35,287 bases of DNA from Flavobacterium macacae (GCF_003865365.1 NZ_RQVR01000023.1:1-35287); one strand, 5' to 3'; positions 16,788 through 25,838 are shown, numbered from the stretch's first letter. Notes: a model not told the origin generated them from the letters alone. A program made the numbers and translations.

Positions 16788-19700
16788 TTATTTGCTAATT
16801 AGTGAATTGATAAGTGTTACAGTTTCATTGATCTGCTGTATGCTCTTTAAATAATTAAGTTGGATATCGGCTGTTGTTTGCAAAGCAAAAAGATATTCAA
16901 CATATGATATTTCGCCAGTGCCATATCCGAGCTTTGCCGCTTGGATGATTTCATCAGCGTTTGGAAGCGCCTGCTGCTTGAAATAATTAAACTGTGTTAA
17001 ATACTGCTCATATTGGTTTATGGCATTTGTCAGCTCTGTTTTTAGCTGTTGTTCCTGCCATTTCGCATTCAACTCTAATGACTGTTTTTGATAATCAAGA
17101 GCGCGTATTTTAGCTTTGGTAGCTCCAAAAGTTAACGGAATGGAGATACCTACATCAACAAAACTAAACCTTTGGTCTCTTTCGTAAAATTGCTCTACAC
17201 CATTCCTACTATGCATTCCTATTAACGAGACATTATTATACCCTATGGTAAAATCTGGCAGTCCATTTGATCGTTCTACTTTTTTACTTTGTTCAGCAAT
17301 TTTGGCATCCTGATATAACATTTGAATACGAGGATGATTTTCAAGGGCAGAACTATCAATAAAAGAACTTAAAAGCAGCGGTTCGTATTCCGGTTTGGAT
17401 ACAATAACAAAATCGTCCGGTGTCTGCATTAAGGTTTTAAGATATTTATAGGCATTTTGTCTGAAAATCTCATTTTGTTGGAACAACAAGTTTATTTCAC
17501 CTTTCTTGGTAACTGCCGTATTTACATCAAGTTTGCCTATATCTCCGGTTTTATATCGTAATTCTGCAACTCTGATAAAATCTGCGTATATACTGTCCAA
17601 GTGTTTCAAAACGGAAGCATTATGCTCTAAATATTCTAACTGATAATAATAGTTTCTGACCGTTCGTTTCAGTTCGTTTTCTGTCAATGCTTTTATCCAC
17701 TGCTGACCTATAATCCGTTCTTTGAGCAAATTTTTCTTTGCACCAAAGAGTGTAGGAAAAGGTATATTCTGGGAAATCTGAATGCCATCATTATATTCAA
17801 AACCATCATTATTTCCGTACTGGAAGTTTAAATCTGTTTTGGGTAATTCAAAAGCTGTTTTACTTAGGCTTTGAACTGATTTAATTTCCATATTTTTCGC
17901 CTGTATTTCAGTGTTGTTCTGTAAAGCAATTTCAATAGCCTGATTTACATCTATGGTTTGAGCATTACTGTTTTGAGAAAAACCTAAGAAAACCAACAGC
18001 AATAATACTGGAGTTACAGTTTTAAATTTGCTATTTCTCGGCGGTTTATTGCTTTTCATAAATAGAAGGTATAATAGAGGTAGTACAAACAGCGTTAATG
18101 CCGTTGCTGTAATTAACCCGCCAATAACCACGGTTGCCAAAGGTTTCTGAACTTCTGCACCTGCACTGGTACTCAACGCCATAGGCAAAAATCCCAAACT
18201 TGCCACGGCTGCTGTCATTAATACAGGTCTTAACCTTGTTTTAGTTCCTTCAATAATTCTCGGTATAATCTCATTCCAACCCTCTTTTTCTAATCTGTTA
18301 AAGGTTGAAATCAATACTATTCCATTTAAAACGGCTACACCAAACAATGCGATAAATCCAACGCCTGCCGATATACTGAAAGGCATATCCCGTATTAACA
18401 ACGCAAACACACCTCCGATGGCACTCATCGGAATTGCGGTATATACTAAAATGGCTTCTTTCAGAGAATGGAAAGTGAAATACAATAGAATGAAAATTAA
18501 AAGCAATGCGATAGGAACAGCAATCAATAATCTGTCGGTCGCCTTTTGAAGATTTTCAAACTGACCACCATAGGTAAAATAATAACCTGTCGGTAGCTTA
18601 ACCTGATCAGCCAATTTGTCCTGAATTTCATTGACTATACTTGCTACATCTCTTCCCTGGACATTAAATCCTACATATATTCTGCGTTTACCTCCTTCAC
18701 GGCTGATTTGCGCCGGACCCAATTTATAGTCAATCTCGGCAATCTGCGAAAGCGGTATCTGGTCTCCGTTTGGAATCGGAATAAAAAGATTATTCACATC
18801 TTCGATCGAAGCTCTATGAGCTTCATCCAATCGTACCACTAAATCAAACTTGCGCTCATTTTCATAAACTACACCTGCTGCTTTCCCTGCGAACGCTGTA
18901 CTGACAATATCATTTACTTGCTCTATGTTCAATCCATAATTAGCGATGCGTGTACGGTCATATTCGATATTGATTTGCGGAAGCCCTGCTACCCGTTCTA
19001 CTTGTGGGACTGTTACTCCTTCCACTGATTGTATGATATTATTAACCTTATTCGCATAAATTTGTAGAGAGTCCATATCTTCTCCAAAGATTTTCACAGC
19101 TACATCCTGCCTGATACCTGTCATCAGCTCATTGAAACGCATCTGTATAGGCTGATTGGCTTCAAAGAATACACCGGGAATACTTTCCAGTTTCTCCATC
19201 ATTTCGTTTGCAAGCTCGTCATAGGATTTTTTAGTTTTCCACTCTTTTTGAGGTTTCAGGATAATCATTAAGTCAGTAGCTTCGGGCGGCATAGGGTCTG
19301 TTGGCACTTCAGCTGCTCCGGTTTTACCGACTACCATTTTTACTTCATCAAATTCCTTAATAATCCTTGATGCCTGCATTGAAGTTTCAAGACTTTGACT
19401 CAATGAAGTCCCTTGCGGTAAGATACAGTGAAAAGCAAAATCTCCTTCTCCTAATTTCGGCAAAAATTCTCCTCCCATATTTGAAAAGATGAAAATACTG
19501 ATTGCAAAAATTCCTACCGAAACGGCAACAACTATATGTTTTATTCTTATCGCTTTCTCCAATAAAGGTTGATATATACCTTGCAAAAAGCCTATCATTT
19601 TATCGGAGAAATTCTTCTTGGTGATTGGTTTTTTGGATAAACACAATGCACTCATCATCGGGATATAGGTAAATGACAGGATTAATGCACCCAAAATCGC

Positions 19701-21146
19701 AAAACTAACCGTTTGAGCCATTGGGCTGAACATTTTTCCTTCTATACCGACCAAGGCTAATATAGGGATGTAGACGATGAGGATAATAATTTCTCCAAAA
19801 GCAGCACTTGTACGGATTTTCCTTGCCGATTCATAAACTTCCTCATCCATTTCATTTTGGGTAAGTTTCAGCTTCGATTTTCGTAAACCTAAGTGATGCA
19901 AAGTGGCTTCAACCACAATCAAAGAACCATCCACTATCAATCCAAAATCAATAGCTCCCAAACTCATCAAATTTGCACTCACGCCAAACAGCCTCATCAT
20001 CCCCAATGCAAAAAGCATTGATAATGGTATAGCTGATGCGACTATCAAACCTGCTCGAAAATTTCCTAAAAAGAGAATTAGCACAAAAATTACAATCAGC
20101 GCACCTTCAATGAGGTTTTTTTGAATTGTACTGATTGCCCTATCAACCAAATCCATTCTATCTAAATAGGGCTCTATTATGACATCATCAGGTAGGGATT
20201 GTTGGATAACAGGTAATTTTTCCTTGATATTTCTTATAACGTCAGAAGTATTTTCTCCTTTTAGCATCATTACAATGCCACCTACGGCATCTACTTCGCC
20301 ATTATAGGTCATCGCTCCGTATCGGGTAGCGTGACCAAACTTTACTTCGGCTATATCTTTGATAAATACTGGAATACCGTTCGTGTTTTTTACAACGATA
20401 TTTCCTACATCTTCAAGCGAAGTGACCAAACCTACTCCCCGAATAAAATAAGCATTCGGCTTCTTATCGATATAGGCACCTCCGGTATTTTGATTATTGG
20501 ATTCCAGTGCCGTGAAAATTTCAGAGATACTGACATCCATTGCTTTAATCCTGTTCGGATCAACAGAAACCTCATATTGTTTAAGCAAACCACCGAAACT
20601 ATTGACTTCGGCAATTCCCGGTGTACCGTATAGTTGGCGGGCAACAATCCAATCCTGCATTGTCCGCAAATCCATTGCGGAATATTTATCCTCACTGCCT
20701 TCTTTCGGGTGAAGAATATATTGGTACACTTCCCCAAGACCAGTACTCACTGGTGATAGCTCAGGAGTACCAACTCCTTCCGGTATTTGCTCTTCTGCCT
20801 CTTTAAGCTTTTCGTTGACTAACTGTCTGGCAAAATAGATATCTACTTCGTCTTTAAAAACAACTGTTACAACGGAGAGTCCAAATCTTGAAATACTTCT
20901 TATTTCTTCTACATTGGGAAGATTGACGATGCTTTGCTCAACGGGAAAAGTAACTAATTGTTCTACTTCCTGTCCGGCTAATGTAGGAGATAGGGTAATA
21001 ATCTGAACCTGATTGTTTGTTATATCAGGCTGGGCATCAATGGGGATTTTCGTGGCACTCCATACCCCCCAAATGATAAGTAATAAGGTCATCAATCCAA
21101 TAATGAACTTATTCTTTATGGAGAATTTTATAATATTATCTAACAC
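16788..21146 (-). CDS. czcA: CzcA-type RND pump fused to a TolC/CzcC-like outer-membrane channel
   Basis: A 1452-residue protein. Residues 1-1035 are a complete HME-family RND transporter: TM1 near 12-30, the proton-relay motif AIDFGLIVDGSLIVVEA (D400, D406, E413), and a porter segment reading IQMRFNELMTGIRQDVAVKI (668-687), which resembles CzcA rather than the Met-containing CusA. After TM12 (LFVLPLLYLLFM) a short basic linker leads to a hydrophobic segment at 1045-1063 that looks like a signal peptide ending SNAQ. Residues about 1064-1452 form an OEP/TolC-family protein with two coiled-coil repeats and the expected VNQAIEIALQNN start. Zn/Cd/Co expulsion is the likely role. The gene heads the czc operon (adaptor 5 bp downstream). 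Fusions of this kind are known in Bacteroidota. Confidence 0.93.
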   Translation of the reverse strand: MLDNIIKFSIKNKFIIGLMTLLLIIWGVWSATKIPIDAQPDITNNQVQIITLSPTLAGQEVEQLVTFPVEQSIVNLPNVEEIRSISRFGLSVVTVVFKDEVDIYFARQLVNEKLKEAEEQIPEGVGTPELSPVSTGLGEVYQYILHPKEGSEDKYSAMDLRTMQDWIVARQLYGTPGIAEVNSFGGLLKQYEVSVDPNRIKAMDVSISEIFTALESNNQNTGGAYIDKKPNAYFIRGVGLVTSLEDVGNIVVKNTNGIPVFIKDIAEVKFGHATRYGAMTYNGEVDAVGGIVMMLKGENTSDVIRNIKEKLPVIQQSLPDDVIIEPYLDRMDLVDRAISTIQKNLIEGALIVIFVLILFLGNFRAGLIVASAIPLSMLFALGMMRLFGVSANLMSLGAIDFGLIVDGSLIVVEATLHHLGLRKSKLKLTQNEMDEEVYESARKIRTSAAFGEIIILIVYIPILALVGIEGKMFSPMAQTVSFAILGALILSFTYIPMMSALCLSKKPITKKNFSDKMIGFLQGIYQPLLEKAIRIKHIVVAVSVGIFAISIFIFSNMGGEFLPKLGEGDFAFHCILPQGTSLSQSLETSMQASRIIKEFDEVKMVVGKTGAAEVPTDPMPPEATDLMIILKPQKEWKTKKSYDELANEMMEKLESIPGVFFEANQPIQMRFNELMTGIRQDVAVKIFGEDMDSLQIYANKVNNIIQSVEGVTVPQVERVAGLPQINIEYDRTRIANYGLNIEQVNDIVSTAFAGKAAGVVYENERKFDLVVRLDEAHRASIEDVNNLFIPIPNGDQIPLSQIAEIDYKLGPAQISREGGKRRIYVGFNVQGRDVASIVNEIQDKLADQVKLPTGYYFTYGGQFENLQKATDRLLIAVPIALLLIFILLYFTFHSLKEAILVYTAIPMSAIGGVFALLIRDMPFSISAGVGFIALFGVAVLNGIVLISTFNRLEKEGWNEIIPRIIEGTKTRLRPVLMTAAVASLGFLPMALSTSAGAEVQKPLATVVIGGLITATALTLFVLPLLYLLFMKSNKPPRNSKFKTVTPVLLLLVFLGFSQNSNAQTIDVNQAIEIALQNNTEIQAKNMEIKSVQSLSKTAFELPKTDLNFQYGNNDGFEYNDGIQISQNIPFPTLFGAKKNLLKERIIGQQWIKALTENELKRTVRNYYYQLEYLEHNASVLKHLDSIYADFIRVAELRYKTGDIGKLDVNTAVTKKGEINLLFQQNEIFRQNAYKYLKTLMQTPDDFVIVSKPEYEPLLLSSFIDSSALENHPRIQMLYQDAKIAEQSKKVERSNGLPDFTIGYNNVSLIGMHSRNGVEQFYERDQRFSFVDVGISIPLTFGATKAKIRALDYQKQSLELNAKWQEQQLKTELTNAINQYEQYLTQFNYFKQQALPNADEIIQAAKLGYGTGEISYVEYLFALQTTADIQLNYLKSIQQINETVTLINSLISK

Positions 21147-21379
21147 GTGTATCTGTTTAATTTTTTATAAATAAATTATTGCCTCTTGTCATAAGAAGCC
21201 AACAGATAATCAAATAACTATTGGATGAAGTGGATAATGCCTGTAATTATTTCTATAAACAAACATTCATAGAAAACACATAACACGAACACGCTAACAG
21301 TACCATAAAGCCAATAAAAGGCATACAATTACTGAGGCTTGCAACAAACCATCAATAGCATTAAGAAAATCTGAAAAAA

Positions 21380-21706
21380 TTAAACAGTAAATTTGGGAGG
21401 ATGCCAAATACTTCCTGAGTAGAAGGAAATTAAAGTAAAATCACGAAGTGTAATTTTTTTAACAACAAGAGTGGGTTTAGGTTGCTTGATTTCAAAAGGT
21501 TTGAAATGGTAAGTAGCAATACTTATACTACAACAATTGCAATAACAAAAAGGACCGCAATTGTCATCGCTATCTTGGTTGTGGTCGTGAGATTGAACGG
21601 TTTCAATTTCAGGAATGGTATCTTCACACTGATTGCTTCCATCGCTACAAGGCAATGAAAAAAGTACCATCAGGTAAAAAGTCCATATTGTGATTATCCA
21701 TCTCAT
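21380..21706 (-). CDS. Small exported Cys-rich protein, DUF6660-type, IWHPPK tail
   Basis: A 108-residue protein with a short signal peptide (MRWIITIWTFYLMVLFSLPC), an acidic His-containing stretch (QSHDHNQDSDDN), a cysteine cluster CGPFCYCNCC (residues about 50-59), and a C-terminal SGSIWHPPKF. This is the pattern of DUF6660 proteins. Its gene is the nearest one upstream of the CzcA-CzcC fusion (234 bp away, same strand). A TATATTTG box lies at 21715-21722 and a TTGCAAT-N3-ATTGCAA palindrome at 21735-21751, so expression is probably controlled by a Fur-family protein, perhaps the one encoded next door at 21766-22173. Likely a periplasmic metal-binding protein; no experimental function known to me. 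Confidence 0.75.
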   Translation of the reverse strand: MRWIITIWTFYLMVLFSLPCSDGSNQCEDTIPEIETVQSHDHNQDSDDNCGPFCYCNCCSISIATYHFKPFEIKQPKPTLVVKKITLRDFTLISFYSGSIWHPPKFTV

Positions 21707-21714
21707 TTATAGTG

Positions 21715-21751
21715 CAAATATAGAAAATTATTTCTTGCAATTGGATTGCAA
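21715..21751 (-). promoter_or_regulatory. Probable promoter with Fur-type operator for the DUF6660 gene
   Basis: On the minus strand TATATTTG (21715-21722) fits the Bacteroidota minus-7 consensus TAnnTTTG and lies 8 bp before the ATG at 21706. Just upstream, 21735-21751 reads TTGCAATTGGATTGCAA, a perfect 7-3-7 palindrome with the same 17-bp length and half-sites as the one at 15084-15100. A TTG lies 15 bp before the minus-7 box, shorter than the usual 19. The palindrome would cover the RNA polymerase contact region, consistent with repression. Confidence 0.5.
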
Positions 21752-21765
21752 AGTTTCATAGTATT

Positions 21766-22173
21766 TTAGTTGCATCTGTCACACCGTCCTTTGAGTACCA
21801 AATTGATGCCTTCTAATTTAAAATTTAGTGGAATATTGATGTTTGGAATTTCGGTATCGGTAAGACAAAAAGTTCGCTGGCACTGGGAGCAATGAAAATG
21901 CGTATGCTGTTCTGAAGGTTTGCAACTGCACCCAGATTGGCAAAGTGCATATTTCGCAACTCCTGTTCCGTCTTCAATAGTATGGATAAGTTTGTGCTCT
22001 AAAAAAGTTTTCAGCGTTCTGAATAACGTAACATTATCTGCATTTTCAAACTGTTCTGCTAATTCCTTATGACTGATGGCATATTGCTGTTTCAACAATT
22101 TTTCTACTACCAACAAACGCATTGCTGTGGGTTTAATATTTCTTTGTTGTAAAATATTTTCTTCATTTTTCAT
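21766..22173 (-). CDS. Fur-family metalloregulator (135 aa)
   Basis: A second Fur-family protein. The winged helix covers about residues 12-75 (TAMRLLVVEKLLKQQ, then ADNVTLFRTLKTFLEHKLIH). The metal region reads HTHFHCSQCQRTFC (about 91-104) and the protein ends KGRCDRCN, giving two CxxC pairs for structural zinc. A GCSCKP segment precedes the His cluster. It may be a zinc or copper sensor; the adjacent palindrome 21735-21751 lies just downstream of its stop and upstream of the DUF6660 gene, making that gene a likely target. It is transcribed in the same direction as its neighbours, from its own 5' region at 22174 onwards. Confidence 0.88.
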   Translation of the reverse strand: MKNEENILQQRNIKPTAMRLLVVEKLLKQQYAISHKELAEQFENADNVTLFRTLKTFLEHKLIHTIEDGTGVAKYALCQSGCSCKPSEQHTHFHCSQCQRTFCLTDTEIPNINIPLNFKLEGINLVLKGRCDRCN

Positions 22174-22275
22174 AATGATTAATTTCTATTATCATTTACT
22201 CTAAATTGAGAGCTATGTTAAAATGGGTGTCCAAAGTAAGGGTTTTGCTATTTAAGCTAAAATATAATTTCTTAG

Positions 22276-22380
22276 TAATACGAATTAAGGGTTGGGTCTT
22301 AATAGTTATGGTTTTGCAATATTTAATTTTTTGTAATAAACTGCAAATTAATTGATGGTTTTAACCCTTAATTCGTATTA
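22276..22380. repeat. 105-bp segment bounded by a perfect 18-bp inverted repeat
   Basis: TAATACGAATTAAGGGTT at 22276-22293 is the exact reverse complement of AACCCTTAATTCGTATTA at 22363-22380. The 69 bp between is AT-rich and has no open frame. It lies between the multicopper oxidase stop and the Fur gene. Both arms begin with TA at the outer edge, which would suit a TA-targeting miniature element (IS630/Tc1-like); a long-loop transcription terminator for the oxidase operon is the other option. Confidence 0.55.
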
Positions 22381-22393
22381 TATACACTGTTTA

Positions 22394-24664
22394 CTAATAA
22401 TTCAGTGCGAGCCCCACTCCAAAACCCATATCGCTATCGTAATGTGTACGGATGCCAATGTTTTTATTGATGATGTACTTTAGGTCTGCCATATATTCCA
22501 TATCGGTATTGACCATAAATCCTGCTCTTAATCTTTTAGAAATAGGAATATCTTCACGCATTAATGACAAACGAACTATTCCATCGTGATAAACTTCTGC
22601 CTGAAAATTAACCAACATTGGCAAAGTGTACATAAAACCTAAACTAATAGCTCTACGTGTATCTTTTTCATTTTTCTGTCCGAATAAATTGGTTTCGTGT
22701 TCATCCATTCCCATTTTTCGGTATCGCCAATCAAAACCAATAAACGGCATAAACCATTGCATTTTCCCGATGTATCTTCCTAAGTGAGTTTCTACTTCAT
22801 AACCATGCATATCATTATAGCCTAAACGCCATTCTGTACCTAAAGACCATCTTGAGTTCTGGAGCATTGCATCACCATCATTACCATTAGTTGCAAAATC
22901 ATTCTGCGCCATAAAGTGTGGCATATTGCTTTCTCTCTGCAACTTGTTATAGGCTTGTTTTTTGTTGGGTAAATTCGGATTTTGATAATCATCTACTGCA
23001 AAAACCCTGTTCATTCCCGACATCATATGATATAAGATATGACAGTGAAAAAACCAATCTCCCTCTTCATTTGCTAAAAATTCGATGGTATCTGTTTCCA
23101 TTGGCATTATATCCAAAACATTTTTAAGTGGTGATTTTTCGCCTTTACCATTGATTACCCTAAAATCGAAACCGTGCAGGTGCATCGGATGGCGCATCAT
23201 TGAATTATTGTAAATGGTAATGCGTAGAATTTCTCCTTTTTTTACAGGTATTTTATCAACTTCTGAAAGTATTTTATTGTCCATACTCCATACATAACGG
23301 TTCATATTTCCAGTAAGGGTAAATTTCAATTCTTTTACTGGAGCATCTTTAGGAAGTTCAGTATTGTAAGGAGATTGCAACATTGCATAATTCAGCGTTT
23401 TTATTTCTCCTAAAGCATTTGCATTGTAACGGTTGGGGTCTTTATCCATATCCATATTATGCCCGCTATGGTCTTCTTTAGGTTTAGCCTCTCCAGTAAT
23501 TTCGGGATACATTACCACATTCATATCCATTTGGTTCAGGCTCATTTTCATACCCATATCGTCCAAATCTCCGTTCATCTTCATCATATCATTCATCATC
23601 TTCATCCCTTCAAAATATTTCAATCTTGGGAGTGGCGATATTAACCGTTTGATACCATTGCCAACAAAATAGCTTGCTGATTGTGTTCTGTCTTCGGTTG
23701 TGGCTAAAAACTCATAAGAAACTCCATCGTCAGGAATTGTTACTACTATATCATAAGTTTCGGAAACCGCAATGATTAATCTATCAACTTCTACAGGTTC
23801 TACATCGTTTCCATCGTTGGCTATTACGGTAATTTTACCTCCTGCATAGCGCAACCAAAAATAAGAGGATGCGCCACCATTTGACACTCGTAATCTTACT
23901 TTATCGCCTGCTTTTAGCGTTTTGCCATCAACTGTTTTTAAATCGGTCGTATGATTTCCGTTGATTAAAATTTTGTCATAATAAACATCGCTTACATCCA
24001 TTGCCAACATACGTTTCCATTCGTTCTTTATTTTTGTTTTAAAATGTCCTTCTCTAATGGCTTCTGTGTAAGACTGTGTTGCATTTTTTTTGATGGCAGA
24101 CCAATCATTGGCATTATGCAACATTCGGTTGATGTTATCGGGATTTAAGTTTGTCCATTCACTTAAAATAATAGGAACGGTAGGTAAATCATCAATTCCT
24201 TTTCTAAAGGTTTTATCATCATCCTTTTTCTTCATTATAAAACTACCATACATACCAATCTGCTCTTGCAAGCCAGAATGTGAGTGATACCAATGCGTTC
24301 CGGTTTGGATAATCGGGAAACGATAGGTGTATGTTGTTCCGGGTTCAATTGGTTTTTGTGTAAGCCAAGGCACACCATCTTCTTTATTGGGTAAAAACAC
24401 ACCGTGCCAATGTAGTGATGTACTTTCTTTTAATTGGTTGTGTACAACAATTTCGGCTGTATCGCCTTCGGTAAAAGTGAGCGTTGGCATTGGTATTTGA
24501 CCATTTACAGCAATAGCTCTTTTTTCTTTGCCTGCATAGTTTACAAGCGTGTCTTTTACATAAAGGTCGTAACGGACTACCTTTTGTGCAAAAAGAGATT
24601 GCGAACTTAACAGTATGAAAACTGCCTGTAGCAACCTTATAGTAATATTTTTGGGTATATTCAT
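22394..24664 (-). CDS. Multicopper oxidase (CopA-like) with C-terminal CopB-like barrel domain
   Basis: A 756-residue exported oxidase. A signal peptide ends at about residue 26 (SLFAQ). Cupredoxin copper motifs are all present: HWHG (85-88), HWYHSHSG (124-131), HPMHLHGF (492-499) and HCHILYHMMSGM (540-551), with the type 1 copper Cys at 541. A Met/His-rich insert (MKMMNDMMKMN to HNMDMDKD, about 354-408) resembles that of PcoA/CopA. Residues about 603-756 are not oxidase but resemble the outer-membrane barrel of CopB (RWSLGTEWRLGYNDMHGYEV, then FDWRYRKMGMDEHE, ending GFGVGLALNY). It would oxidise Cu(I) in the periplasm. It is last in the operon that begins at 27251, 24 bp after the haem-binding gene. 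Confidence 0.92.
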   Translation of the reverse strand: MNIPKNITIRLLQAVFILLSSQSLFAQKVVRYDLYVKDTLVNYAGKEKRAIAVNGQIPMPTLTFTEGDTAEIVVHNQLKESTSLHWHGVFLPNKEDGVPWLTQKPIEPGTTYTYRFPIIQTGTHWYHSHSGLQEQIGMYGSFIMKKKDDDKTFRKGIDDLPTVPIILSEWTNLNPDNINRMLHNANDWSAIKKNATQSYTEAIREGHFKTKIKNEWKRMLAMDVSDVYYDKILINGNHTTDLKTVDGKTLKAGDKVRLRVSNGGASSYFWLRYAGGKITVIANDGNDVEPVEVDRLIIAVSETYDIVVTIPDDGVSYEFLATTEDRTQSASYFVGNGIKRLISPLPRLKYFEGMKMMNDMMKMNGDLDDMGMKMSLNQMDMNVVMYPEITGEAKPKEDHSGHNMDMDKDPNRYNANALGEIKTLNYAMLQSPYNTELPKDAPVKELKFTLTGNMNRYVWSMDNKILSEVDKIPVKKGEILRITIYNNSMMRHPMHLHGFDFRVINGKGEKSPLKNVLDIMPMETDTIEFLANEEGDWFFHCHILYHMMSGMNRVFAVDDYQNPNLPNKKQAYNKLQRESNMPHFMAQNDFATNGNDGDAMLQNSRWSLGTEWRLGYNDMHGYEVETHLGRYIGKMQWFMPFIGFDWRYRKMGMDEHETNLFGQKNEKDTRRAISLGFMYTLPMLVNFQAEVYHDGIVRLSLMREDIPISKRLRAGFMVNTDMEYMADLKYIINKNIGIRTHYDSDMGFGVGLALNY

Positions 24665-24688
24665 TTTGATATTTTTTATTAATGAAAC

Positions 24689-25138
24689 TTATTCTATTTC
24701 TTTTAACCAATTGGTTAATACTTTGATTTGCTCATCATTTAGTTTTGCATTTTTGTGCATTATTGTATATGATGATAAAGGCATTTGCTTGGTTTCAATT
24801 TGTTCTTTAATTGAGTTTAATAATCTTTCCTGCTTTCTATTTGAGTATGTACCCCATTCGTTAAAATTCAAATCCTCTTTTGCGTTTTTGATGTGGTTTT
24901 CTACTAATGCTCTCATAGGTTGTACATAGTCGTACCAAACATAATTAGTGTTGTTACTATGACAATCGTAACAAGAGGTTTGAAACATCGCTTTTACTTC
25001 AACAGGGATTTTATATACTTGGGTAAAATCGGTTGTGTAAACCTGCCCTTTATCTACATTAAGGGCAGGCTGATAAAATTGAATAGCTATAAAAATAAAC
25101 AGCACTATTGCCAACATTATCTTTAATACTCTCTTCAT
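24689..25138 (-). CDS. Haem-binding domain protein with CxxCH (149 aa)
   Basis: An N-terminal membrane anchor or uncleaved signal (residues about 5-23) is followed by a single c-type haem motif, SCYDCHSN (C56, C59, H60), and then NYVWYDYVQP and NEWGTYSNRKQE, which match the Bacteroidota 'haem_bd' family. It should be periplasmic and attached to the inner membrane. It lies directly between a DUF3347 lipoprotein gene (1-bp gap) and the multicopper oxidase gene, so it may pass electrons from, or sense redox changes caused by, copper oxidation (inference). Confidence 0.85.
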   Translation of the reverse strand: MKRVLKIMLAIVLFIFIAIQFYQPALNVDKGQVYTTDFTQVYKIPVEVKAMFQTSCYDCHSNNTNYVWYDYVQPMRALVENHIKNAKEDLNFNEWGTYSNRKQERLLNSIKEQIETKQMPLSSYTIMHKNAKLNDEQIKVLTNWLKEIE

Positions 25139-25139
25139 T

Positions 25140-25799
25140 TTAGAACTCTTTTTTTACAGAGCCACAGGTAAGCATCTGACTGCCGTAATAAGGATTTTTG
25201 ATAGTCTTAGCTTCGCTAATCCAAACCGCACCTTTTCCATCATTGTACATTGGGCAATAATCCTGATATAATTTTTGGGTAGTTCCAAATAATGTGATAA
25301 GGTCAGAAACGTCTTTACTTAGCGATGCTAAATGCTCTCTCTGGTGGTCTATTTTACCAGCATTGTCACTAATATGCTCTGCATTTTCTTTGGCATTTTC
25401 CGCTATTTCCATATATTCTTTATGTTTATTCGCTGGGATAGCGTTCATATCCACATTTTTTAAGGTAGTAAACAATTGCTTTCCTGCATTAGCAGCTGCT
25501 TTGTCATTATCTGCAACAAGTGCATTTTTTAAAGCCAAATAATCCTTAATTATAGGTGCGATAGTAAACTTTTGAGCTTGCTTCACATCGGATTTTTCTG
25601 CCTCTTGAGAAGACGTATCCGTTGAAGTAACAGTTGCTACCGTATCATTGTGTGTAGGTGATTGTAACTCCGGAGTTGCAGCAATTGTTGTGCTATCATT
25701 AGCTTGCTGGTCGCTATTTTTATTTGAAGATTGATTGCAGGAAATTGTTACCGCTGCAACTGTTACTAATGTAATGATTGAGAAAATTATATTTTTCAT
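25140..25799 (-). CDS. DUF3347 lipoprotein (219 aa)
   Basis: The signal peptide ends in a lipobox-like VTISC with Cys21. A Ser/Thr/Gln-rich spacer runs to about residue 75. The DUF3347 domain follows, all helical, from FTIAPIIKDYLALKNALV to the C-terminal signature CPMYNDGKGAVW and NPYYGSQMLTCGSV. The CPM and CG cysteines with the MLTC methionine could ligate copper. It is a paralogue of the C-terminal half of the protein encoded at 26373-27251. Genes of this family accompany copper systems in Bacteroidota; the exact function is not established. It lies 39 bp downstream of the DUF305 gene. Confidence 0.85.
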   Translation of the reverse strand: MKNIIFSIITLVTVAAVTISCNQSSNKNSDQQANDSTTIAATPELQSPTHNDTVATVTSTDTSSQEAEKSDVKQAQKFTIAPIIKDYLALKNALVADNDKAAANAGKQLFTTLKNVDMNAIPANKHKEYMEIAENAKENAEHISDNAGKIDHQREHLASLSKDVSDLITLFGTTQKLYQDYCPMYNDGKGAVWISEAKTIKNPYYGSQMLTCGSVKKEF

Positions 25800-25838
25800 T
25801 TTATTTATTTTTGATATTATTGAAGAAATTTATCTTAT

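Noticed and set aside
24384..24710. 108-codon minus-strand frame overlapping the start of the multicopper oxidase
   Set aside because: It is an out-of-frame reading of the oxidase signal peptide and first cupredoxin motif; the oxidase frame has clear domains.
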